Source: Spirogloea muscicola (Eukaryota > Streptophyta > Zygnematophyceae > Spirogloeales > Spirogloeaceae). Taken from it: a stretch of DNA of 19,934 nt. The notes under the pieces were generated by a model. That model had not been told where the DNA came from. It did not search any database and worked only from the letters and a program-made list of their open reading frames with translations. Position numbers and translations under genes: made by a program. Numbering within the stretch: the stretch's first letter is position 1; each line of letters starts with the position of its first letter. Below are positions 9,425 through 18,294 of this stretch, in pieces. The DNA lies in the NCBI GenBank assembly GCA_009602725.1, contig WELB01000148.1, forward strand, positions 16,718 to 36,651, read 5' to 3'.

Positions 9425-10215
9425 GATCCTGAAGCTGCCGGCTGTTGCCACATACACATGACAAGCATTGTGCAGCTTGAGCACAAGGAGAAACAAGCTG
9501 CAGATGAGGGTGAAACACCGTCTGTCCCCCTCCCTGCCTCTGACTTCCTCCTCTACAACCTCCAACCTTATAACCTCTGTCCATGGAGCGTGCTCCACCT
9601 TATAATCACAGGGGTGCTATCGCCTCGGAGCCTCGCCGCAGCCTCAGCCAGCCTACTGCCAGCTGATGTCTCCAGCGTGCAGAAGGTCCCTGCAAGCGCT
9701 ACCCCAGCTCTAGCTACGTTCTCGTCATCTTGTGATGATATGGATAATTGTACACCTAGACTGTGTGCATAGCTCCTGGCATGCCCGAATGGTACACTCC
9801 AGGAGCTATACACCAACTGAGCCCGACTGCTCATTGAATAGGTTCAGAGCTACTGTCCCAATCAGGGACAACGGTAGCACAACTCAACAGATTATTCTGC
9901 ACCTTATTAAGCAGAAAACGATTCTTTACATATTCATGTGTTCCTTGCTCTGGTTCTTTTGTGACGTAACAAAGGGCCCTGCATATGATGCATGCACGAA
10001 TCTGCTTACGCAATACGCAATCTCTGGGAAGGCCACGCCTATTTAGTCCTGCAAGCATCACACCAGCATAGCAGCTTCCTTCAGACCCTGAAACACGCAG
10101 AGCATTCACAATTGACAATACACCAGCACCAAATCAAAGGCACCGGAAAATGACTGAGGGTTGCTGAGAGGCTCCTCAGCTTGTGTGTGCTCGTCCGAAG
10201 ACCAATGGGATGGCA
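9425..10215. other. Shared 3' intergenic region between two convergent genes, with a stem-loop
   Basis: The USP gene (plus) and the PDC-like gene (minus) end facing each other here. An 11-bp perfect inverted repeat, ATAGCTCCTGG at 9769-9779 and CCAGGAGCTAT at 9799-9809 with a 19-nt loop, is the only clear structure. An open plus frame at 9458-9772 has no recognisable domain. A TGTAA, the common green-algal polyadenylation word, occurs on the minus strand at 9930-9926, about 290 nt past the PDC-like stop codon; one such word could be chance. Confidence 0.45.
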
Positions 10216-13200
10216 TCATGTACTGTTAGATGGCTCTGCTGTTAATGTCGACGGATTGGTGATGTTGCAACTAATCAAGAGAGGGCCGTCAAGGTCCAGA
10301 TCTGCTGTCTTCATGACCACCTCAAGTTCCTGCAATCGAATGATATGTTCACTTGAGGCATGCTGCTTGATATCAGACTTCTTGTTGCAGACCTAAACTT
10401 GCACTAGTTGATACGACTGCATGACGTGAGTAGACTCTGTGACCACCTCTCTTGCAAGCGCCTTCTGAGTTGTAGATGAAACAGTAGAATGAGAAGCTTG
10501 ACTTTATATGTATGATACTAAAGAGAAAGCAGCATCTCAACCTGCCAGCTTCCCAAACAGGATATAGCCTCATCAAGGACTTTCAAGGGCTGAATGAAGG
10601 GCAAATTTGCTTCTAAAGGGTCCTTCTGTAGTAGATGTACACTTGACCAACATGGCAGAAGTAAGCATGCTAGGGGACTTATCATACCTTCCGTTCTGAC
10701 ACTTGGAATGCTTTGCCGGTGCAATGCTCCGTGCACAGTACCTCAATTAGCTCGTGATATTGCCAGCTTGAGCAGCTGAGCTGCAACTTAAGGCCTTCGC
10801 GGCTTGGTGCACGTGACCCTGTGTTCAGCACGAATATGATGGGTTTGACACCAAGTGCCATCGCCGTTGAAAGCTCCTGAAAATTACGCTATGGAATTAA
10901 AATAGTGGTGCGGAGTGAGAGGGTACGTGTGTGCACTGCTCGCATAGCCTCAATGTGATCACAATAGCCTAAACAAGAGATCAAGCCAAGCAGCTCAGCA
11001 TGGCTCCCTACAGCATGAGGATAAGAAATAAGTGTGGCTAACATTTGTCTTTACTAGGAATCTCATCTGCCATTGATCCTCAACATGGATGCTTACTCAC
11101 AGACTATTTAGTCCATCGCACCTGGGCAGTCATCTGGAGTGAATGTTCGTCGATGACTGAGACATACCTGCGGCCAGGCCTGCTCACTGCCATGCCCAGC
11201 GTGGCTGGCAGCGACCAGCCCATGGCCATGTGCACAGATTGGATCTGCAGACTGCCTTGCACCGTAGCATGTCAGCGCCATTCGATATGAATCTGATATA
11301 GTAGCCGCGTAACTGCTGCTTTAAATTTGCACTTACCTAGCCCCTGCTGGCAATTTAAGAGACATGGCACTGATGAGGAAGTCACCAAAGTCAGTCACCA
11401 GAGTGGTATCGCTTGTGAGAAGACCCTGTGACATAGCAACCAGTACAGCTGAATGAGATGCATTCATGTACGATGTGATGCATTCATACACGATGACTTA
11501 CCACGGGTGGAAAGGGCATAAGGTGTAGGTTCATATGCTCGTGATGCAATGCTAGTAAGCAGTACTTGACAGTACTTGCATGGTGGCAGGTAGCATGAGT
11601 TTGAGGTAATAGACTGTGTTATGGACTTGAGGTCCGGCTCGTATAGCTGCTGAATAGTCGTGACATACAAAGATGCGATAATGTTTAGCATGTCCTCTGT
11701 CCGTTGCATGGCTTTAAGTACCTGAACTGCTGTCTTCACTGAAGCATATGTAAGCAGCTCAGCCTGGGGCTCGCTAGCTGGGTCGACCACAACTGGCATC
11801 TCGGTCGTGGGAGTACCAAGACGTACTGCAAGTGGGTGAGGGATCTGAGGAGCTGATTTGGTCTCAGCTGATGTGTTAACCTCTGGAACTACTGGTTGCA
11901 CCAGCAGCTCCTTGTCCTCTCCTTCGGCACATTCTTCTGGCCCAAGTCGTATGTCTTCCCAGTTACCTGCACTATTACCTGCAGTGCCTCCTGCTTCTAC
12001 ATGAGAGCCTTTGACGTCCTCGTTGAGACTTCTTGACGGGCTGCCCATGTAGAGGGGGAAGCTGTCCCGTTGCGGGAGCTCGTCGACGCACACGAGCTCC
12101 TCGCTGCTGTACCCGTTATCTAGGCCATAGCCAGAGGCTGCTCTTGCACGGCTTTCGGCGCGCCTAGGGTCCTCCCCTTCTTCTTCCTCTTCCGCACACT
12201 CCAGTCCCTCCTCGTGAGTGTGCAGGAGCTTTCTCGCGTGTGTGCTCTTACTCGTCTCCTCTTTCATAACATGCAACTGCAGGTAGTTACTTTTGCTCAG
12301 CAAGTTGACATACAAGAGTTTTTACCGCTTGATACAGTTGCTGAAGCCCCTGAATTCTCTGATAACGATGTGTGTTGGGCTGAGATGCTCACTTTCTCGG
12401 CCAGCAACCCCAGGAAGTCCACCATGCATACAGCTGGATATTCGCAGTCTGGCAGCTTGACAGCATCAGGCATCACCTAGGAGCATAAAGCAAGGTCCAC
12501 AACTCATAAGGACATTACCTTCTACAGTTGCTGTATCTGAAAGGCATGCAAGAAAATCCAGACTAGTAAGGCTGCTGCTACGTCCAACATATGTCGATGT
12601 AACGTCGACCAGCACATTGACCGGAAATAATTGTGCCACTGTTCAGACGTAGCATTCCTATGAGGCACTCCTGCTGCTTCTTGGCTGATCAATGGACCGA
12701 TGCATGTTGCATACCTCGATGAGGCTATGTGAACTCCAAGGCAGGGAATACTGAATCGTTGAGAGGTCAGTAAAATATGGTCCAACCGCCATAACTGTGT
12801 CTGCTTCTTCAACCACCTGGCGACATGATGGGGGAATGGAGACCTGAAGAAATAGCAGCTGCCAGCATGTGTCAGATGTAGCTTGCTGGTACATGGACTG
12901 GTGCTAAAGAGTCACTTAACCAGACCAGATAAATAACGTGAATTAGAGTCTATTCGTGTGACGTTTCGGGACTTCTCACGTGCCCCATGTAGGTTCCAGC
13001 AAATGCAGGGTGGTCCTCTTGGAACAGGCCCTTTGCGTCAAAGGTCACTGCCAGCTTGCAGCCCAGAGCTTCTGCTACCTCGGCAAGTGCCGTCTGTACT
13101 GGGACGATTCCTGCCCTCGCCTTCGGCCCTACGAGCAGCACAGGGTGCCGCTGCAAGACAAGGGCATCAGCAGTGCAACTATGATAGACGACTCTAGCAT

Positions 13201-14859
13201 AACCTTTGCTAGGAGATAGCGACAGCAGCTTCCTGGTCACCTACAGTCGGCAAGTGTACATCATCGAATCAACACAACATTTGGAGTGATGCTGCAGGTA
13301 TGTGAATTTGGATGCAGATTTGCAGCAGGCGTCATGCTTCATCACAGCCTGAAATAAGTTATGTTGCTCACAGATCGTGTGAGAAGGTGCGCAGCAGAAG
13401 AAGCAGCTGCCTCCAGGTTGAGGGGATGACTAGGAACAAGAATGGGAGACGCTAGAGCTGCTGGCCTCCTAGCTGCTGAGGAAGCGACGTCCTCACAGAC
13501 CTGAATGAAAACAGGCTTGGAACTCGTGCGCATGCATAGCAGTGCCCTGCTCAAGACGTTTGAAGACGTTAATATTCTGGTCATGAGTTGTGTGGTACGC
13601 CCCAACTATGCCACTGGAGCACATATTTGACGCACTAGGTAAGCAGTAATCTGTTTCGGATGCTTAGCTATGAGGTTGACTGCGCATGAGGAACATAAGT
13701 CACCATCCCCAAGGCTTCAGTAATGGAGCTGGAGTACAATACTATGGTTCCTATGGCTGCACAGGTGGTTTTAAACTTGGCTTTCTACTTGGCTCTTCAA
13801 GAAGGAAATGCATTTGGAGAAGATGACCAACACGGACCTGTCAATCAGCCGAGGTGCATCGCCAACCTCGCGGAGCTGAACAGCATCACATGTTACTTCT
13901 TTGTACATCCGGAAGTCCTGACACTTGTCCGTCTCCCCCGTTGTATTGGGCAGGATCTTTGTGCTTGCTGCAAGTAGCTATGTGATGCTCAGATGGTTCA
14001 TCACTGACCAGGGCTATAAAGCGACGACCATGCTGTCCATCGGTCGATACTACTGGAACTTGCAGGCTTAGGCTTCAGGCGTAGCAAGATTTCTCACCCA
14101 GGTCTTCACTGGAAGGTGCTCCAGAGAGTAGAACAATCTGCAGATTGTGGGCATAGGCGCCAGCAATGGCATTCAATGCGCTGACACTGCCCGTGCCATA
14201 TGTGACGCACATTGCGCCAACCCCCCCCATTCGAGCATAGCCATCGCTGAAGTAGCCCGCATTGAGCTCGGTGCAGCAGCTGCAAGGAGTCCAGTCAAGA
14301 AGTGCAACAGAGTGCTAGGCGGCAATTGCTACGGACTTCTGCTATCCATGGTGCTGACATGTTGTGAACTTATGTACTACAATGCAAATGTCGCGTGAGC
14401 ATCCAACACATCCAAGCCAATGCAGCCACTAATCTCAGTCATGCCTTCTCACTTGATGAATTGCAGTTTTTCATTCCTTGCGAGCTGGGTCATGCCAAGA
14501 CAATACTCAGCAAGAGCACACCATTGTCCAGCTGTAAGTATGCGCTGAAAGAGTCTTCTCCATCTCGAAAGTGGTGGTCGACAATTCCATATCTGAAGCT
14601 GGTTGACAATTACAAATTTAAAGCTGCGCCAGAGGCGTGGGCAGGCTCCAACCTGTTTAAGGAGGGGCAGCGAGTCGCCACTGGGCACCACAAAGACATG
14701 GCCCACGTTTGCTTCCACCAGGCGTGCTGAAATATACGTTCCCACAGTCCATCGTGGGCCATCACCAGGGGCGGCAGGTACACCGAGCCATGCTCCCTTC
14801 TCCTCGTTAGAACCCTGCTCGACAGCTAGCGGCTCCAGCATATCCGTTGACATGGTCAT
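10216..14859 (-). CDS. Divergent pyruvate decarboxylase homologue (likely pseudoenzyme), 13 exons, with acidic insertion
   Basis: Minus-strand exons, 5' to 3': 14859-14653, 14314-14098, 13967-13838, 13546-13372, 13150-12980, 12843-12715, 12476-12393, 12276-11722, 11425-11337, 11251-11122, 10876-10688, 10589-10542, 10329-10216. All phases match, total 745 residues; PDCs are usually about 560-610. The pyrimidine-binding domain (about 37-190) has TVGTYISARLVEANVGHVF and TELNAGYFSDGYAR with the conserved Glu (residue 85). The middle domain (about 190-371) has SKPVFIQVCED, HPVLLVGPKARAG, FDAKGLFQEDHPAFAGTYMG and VMPDAVKLPDCEYPAVCMVD. Exon 8 carries an acidic insertion (about 376-530). The C-terminal domain follows: DTTLVTDFGDFLIS, GWSLPATLGMA, IDEHSLQMTAQ, ELSTAMALGVKPIIFVLNTG. 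Normal PDC uses thiamine diphosphate and Mg to turn pyruvate into acetaldehyde. Here the catalytic His-His is Pro148-Asn149, the GDG is Asp620-Glu621-His622, the later Asn-Asn is Asn647-Thr648, and the segment with the active-site Glu is absent. Homology is very firm; loss of decarboxylase activity is strong inference. Start 14859 is chosen as the first ATG of two (14859, 14853) after the TAA at 14877; the exon 4 acceptor could be 13549. Confidence 0.9.
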
Positions 14860-14876
14860 CTTCAGCTGCACAATTG

Positions 14877-15360
14877 TTAAGCTATGTGCGTTGGTACAAG
14901 TCGCCTGGTGAAGCGAAAGGGCTTGCAATCAAGCTCAGTCAGGCTGATGGTATGCTTTTCTATAATGTTGCAGCACTCGTCCTTGAAGTGGATCTTTGGA
15001 CAGACATCAGGTAGCCCAGCTAGTCGGTCTACTTCCGCCAGGACTGTTGCTGTGTCCAGAACTCACTTACAGGAATGTTGGGCAGGGGACCAGGCGCAAA
15101 TGCAGGACACATCAGACACGGAGGGGCGTGATCAGGCTTTATCTTTGCCAGCGATCTGAGAGCTGCAATCGTAGCTGGAGCAAGCGGACTGCGGAGATGC
15201 CGAATCATCAGGAGCGCGCCAGGCAGAGTGCAGTCGGAAGAAGCTTGCTTGGCAGTCTATCAGGCGCTTCCACGAGGCTGCAGGAAGAAAACGGCTGCTG
15301 ATATCCAGAAGAGCGGCTGTAGTATCCTACCAGGTGCATACAGAGGGTGCTCATGACCAT
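14877..15360 (-). CDS. Possible small unidentified gene or 5' exons, directly upstream of the PDC-like gene
   Basis: Three minus-strand segments join in phase 0: 15360-15331 (MVMSTLCMHL), 15256-15071 (TAKQASSDCTLPGALLMIRH and on to PLPNIP, ending at a GTAAGT donor), and 14993-14877 (IHFKDECCNIIEKH to LVPTHIA, stop TAA). This would make 110 residues. The last segment looks coding in composition, and its frame is open from about 15062. I recognise no family. The stop codon lies only 17 bp before the proposed PDC-like ATG, so this could be a separate small gene, an upstream reading frame on the same transcript, or part of a longer PDC-like 5' end with different splicing. Exon structure is a guess from splice signals. 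Confidence 0.3.
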
Positions 15361-15507
15361 GTAGCGGAGCCACAAGCTAGGCAGGCAGGGCAATCTTCCT
15401 ACCCCCGTGTCAGCGATAGGAGGTCAGATAAGCTGAGAGGAGGAGGGGCAACCAAGCCGAAAGGGGCGCCACAACGGAAGCGGCGCAGGCGACGAGTCGT
15501 CACTGCA

Positions 15508-15555
<48 letters not shown>
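15508..15555 (+). repeat. (GGC)16 trinucleotide microsatellite
   Basis: Sixteen perfect GGC units, then AGC GGC GGA. It would read as poly-Gly, poly-Ala or poly-Pro depending on frame and strand. Length is likely to vary between strains. Confidence 0.97.
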
Positions 15556-15899
15556 AGCGGCGGAGCTCGAAGCCGAGAGCTCTCCGCGGCGGCCATGGCG
15601 GCGGCCGCAGCCATGCAGGAAGCCATACTGATCGACTGTGACCAAGCAACCAATGGGGTTGACGGGGCGCCGGGCTGACGCTGACGCCGCGTCATTCCGA
15701 CGGGACGGGACGGGACGAGCGCCCTTGGCTAGGGGCGGGTTTGACGGCGGAACGCAGCGATGACGGCGCCTGTGCAGCCGGTGACGGCGGGCGTTCTCGC
15801 CGTCACCCGAGCCGTCGCCCGCACCCGCCGCCGCCGCCTGCGACGGCAAACCCGGCGGGAGCCGCGGAGGCCCGGCCGTGGCCGCCGTGGATGACCATG

Positions 15900-15923
15900 G
15901 CCGCCGCCGCCGCCGCCGCCGCC
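15900..15923 (+). repeat. (GCC)8 trinucleotide microsatellite
   Basis: Eight GCC units after ATGACCATG, followed by GCGGCCGCGGCCGC. In one plus frame it encodes poly-Ala. Confidence 0.95.
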
Positions 15924-16151
15924 GCGGCCGCGGCCGCACGCGCCTTCCATCCGTGCGACCAACAATTGTGATTGCTTACCCAAGGGCTTCGGTGGTGCGC
16001 GAGGTTTGAACAGCTGTCACTAGTGCGGCTTCCTCGAGTCGCTTGCCGTCGAGACCAGCATGGGAGCTTGCCCTCCGCATCCGATGCGCTTGCATTTTTG
16101 TTGACTTGACCATTGCCATCCAAGGACTTAGCTTAGTGCTTACTTCATAAA

Positions 16152-16175
16152 TTTAGGGTTTGCTTTTAGGGTTTT
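16152..16175 (+). promoter_or_regulatory. Two telo-box-like TTTAGGG motifs
   Basis: ATTTAGGGTTTGCTTTTAGGG holds two copies of the plant/algal telomere-type heptamer TTTAGGG (reverse CCCTAAA) within about 22 bp. In plants such telo-boxes occur in 5' regions of genes for ribosome and cell-cycle functions. Here they lie roughly 0.5 kb before the first confident exon of the Cys/His-rich gene. A regulatory role is inference. Confidence 0.4.
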
Positions 16176-16589
16176 CCTTGGCTTTTGTCCATGATACTGC
16201 ACCTTAAGCATTAGCAGGCCAACTTGCGTAGATAGATCGAAGAATCTGACAGAATGTAGGGCCCTTCCTCTTCTGGTCATCATCAAGGTGCCAGTATAGA
16301 CGCCTATCGCAATTGCGCAGCAGGTCGTCAGGTAGCAGGTGCTCAGCTTGCTCCTTCACCCCTGAATTTCTTCTCCTTTGCGCGTCTAACCAAGCTGCTG
16401 CTTAAGAGTCTGGGAAGATTGCTTCTCACCCCATATATTATTATTCTCAATGTACCAATCCGCCGAGCCAGGTTTCAGGTGACCCATGGTACTCAGGTTA
16501 TGAGGATGAATGTGTTAGCAGCTGCTGAAGAATGGATGACATGCAGGCAGTGCAGTTAGCTACAGATTGCTGCTCCTTGTCTTAAGGAA

Positions 16590-17598
16590 TTGATACCCCT
16601 TTTTGACTGTGTTCCAGTTCCAGGTGACCACAGCAAGCAAAGAATTGGAAGGACTGCGTGTGCAGCTGCTCAGGAACCTCCGACTAGGGCCTGGACCCTG
16701 CTGACGTGTAGGCAGTGCAAGCAGCAATTTGATCCGTCCCAAAACAAGGATGACGCTTGCAGGTTCCATCCTGCACATTATGGAGGTACTTGAGCACAAT
16801 GCACTCACTCGCAGTTTGGGTCTAGCCTTGAAGGTGGGCCTGTAGCAATTGTAGCTTGCTTATCAAGTATAGGAGGGGCTTGCAGCCTGATGACTACCTG
16901 CAGAAGATCTCAGGCTGTGAAGAAGCGATCCGCCTGACTGCCACATGATAGTTTGCAGAGGTTGATTGCTCTTGCTATTCACCTGGTGCTACCATGCCTC
17001 ATATTTCTGACAATTGGGCAGATGTAGTTGCTCGTGAATCTGCATCAATCAGCCACAGTTGATAGGAGCCACATGCGCGAGTGAGATGCTAACGTTGTTG
17101 TGAGCTGGCCTGCCTGGCTTGTTCAAATACACCCAGGTGAGGTGAAGCGGAAATGGAAGGTCCGTACATGCTGAGCCCGACCTGCACATTGCCACCTGTT
17201 GCAGCACAAGCACACTGTCTACAAGACTGTGACTGATCAGCAAGGCGAATACTAGTAGCATATTGTTACAGTGTCTGCTGAAAGTACACGAACTCAACTC
17301 TTACTGCTGCTTAACACAGTCCAAGTAGCATGTGACTATCTCCAACAAAGGTGAGCTTGTTTTTGTGCTCCTTACACTGTCATTACGAGGCTGGTTCTGT
17401 CGTGAATGATGCCCATGGCTCTGCCAGCACTGTATTGAGTCCTACAATTATCATCAAGTTGGACTTGAGTTCCTCTACCACACAGAAGAGACAAGGGCAG
17501 AGGAGGGCGAGGTCACAAACTTCTGGGACTGCTGCGGTCGTCCGAACCAATTTGATCCAGGATGTTGTAAAAGACCACATTTATCATATGATGACTAG
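16590..17598 (+). CDS. Conserved Cys/His-rich, probably zinc-binding protein, 3' exons
   Basis: Three plus-strand exons are supported. 16674-16785 (acceptor at 16672-16673; the frame is open from 16590) reads WTLLTCRQCKQQFDPSQNKD followed by ACRFHPAHYG: a CxxC, then CxxH spaced like a zinc-binding module. 17137-17159 is a 23-base exon that completes the split Gly and gives EVKRKWK. The last exon starts at 17428, 17440 or 17470 (all in phase) and reads TRAEEGEVTNFWDCCGRPNQ, FDPGCCKRPHLSYDD, stop TAG 17596-17598. The series CxxC, CxxH, GExKRK, FWDCCG, DPGC, PH-SYDD matches a module I recognise from plant and algal proteins of unknown function and distantly recalls CHORD zinc domains; I do not have a reliable name. 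The N-terminal exons are unresolved. A frame at 16624-16696 (ASKELEGLRVQLLRN) also looks coding and is offset from the Cys frame. Confidence 0.7.
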
Positions 17599-18294
17599 GC
17601 CGCCACTTGGTGGTAGAGGCCAAAGTGCGAGAACAATAGCGGGAAGCTGCTAGTTCTTCTCATGTGCACCTGTGCACCTCTACTGCTTGTCAAGAATCAC
17701 GCTGTGCCATGTCATCAATTTGTCTCGCCCCAACTATGCTGCCCATCTGTGATAGGCAGTCCATGCTTTCTCATCCATCTCTCGTACATCTTGACCTTGT
17801 GGTGCTCAACATTGTACATATGTGTGAAACATCTGCCACTGCCTACCATTACCTCGCTGCTGCCTAGCTGGTAACTGCCACATCTTGTTAAGGTGGGTTG
17901 CCACCCTTCAAGCTGGCTCATGGTTTCTTGACTATTCTTTGGGCTGCCATTCGAGCAAAGCAAAGCGGCAGGATATTCCTGTGCACCGATGCCATTTGGG
18001 CACGGGCAGATGGCTGTATTCCTTGACTGAGACTGAACTGGAGGTACCATGCTCGCAACTCCCTTCACATTACCTGAAATGTGAGTCCGCCTCATATGTC
18101 CACGTGTGCAGCTACCTCACAACTGTCATCAGATTGAATGAGCAAGCGAAAGGATAAATGACAAGATGCCCCATTACTGGGAATGATGACATGCTGCGCC
18201 CCATGTCACTTGTTGACTGAGTTGGTCACTAGTGGCCAACCGTGGCTGCCACTTGTTCAGGTTAGTCGCTTGTGCTCCATGTTGGGGCTTTGTT
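17599..18294. other. No recognisable gene
   Basis: This holds the 3' UTR of the Cys/His-rich gene followed by intergenic sequence. Short open frames on both strands show no domains or matched splice patterns. Confidence 0.45.

Larger units (their letters stand above)
15460..15960. promoter_or_regulatory. GC-rich, CpG-rich block with trinucleotide runs; likely bidirectional promoter or 5' UTR region
   Basis: Very GC-rich compared with its flanks. It holds (GGC)16 at 15508-15555 and (GCC)8 at 15900-15923, the latter followed by alternating GCGGCC units. It lies between minus-strand coding (PDC-like side) and plus-strand coding (zinc-binding side), which suits a shared promoter. Short plus frames start here: 15595-15678 with poly-Ala then QEAILIDCDQATNG, and 15741-15971 with a poly-Ala run. 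Either could be a first exon, but I cannot link them to downstream exons. Long Pro, Ala or Gly frames on both strands are translations of the repeats. Confidence 0.5.

Noticed and set aside
11464-11721. Continuation of exon 8 frame past the GTACTT donor
   Set aside because: Family similarity (VKTAVQ) resumes only after splicing to 11425 (GLLTSDTTLVTDFGD).
12522-12640. Minus frame reading VNVLVDVTSTYVGRSSSLTS then DFLACLSD, which first looked like the end of the PDC middle domain
   Set aside because: It needs a phase that exon 6 does not supply, and 12476-12393 (VMPDAVKLPDCEYPAVCMVD) matches far better with perfect phase. Treated as intron.
13700-13728. Possible PDC exon giving DSSITEALGMVTYVPH after exon 3
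   Set aside because: It is in phase and vaguely similar, but 13546-13372 (SKPVFIQVCED) is the clear match to the same part of the family and also joins in phase. A mutually exclusive exon is possible but unsupported.
14449-14652. Continuation of the PDC-like first exon to its frame end
   Set aside because: The reading after LPLLKQ loses all family resemblance; a donor at 14652 and the next exon at 14314 restore it.
15399-16123. Poly-Pro, poly-Ala and poly-Gly frames on both strands
   Set aside because: They are translations of the GGC/GCC runs. Some could be part of a 5' exon, but nothing in them can be tied to a gene.
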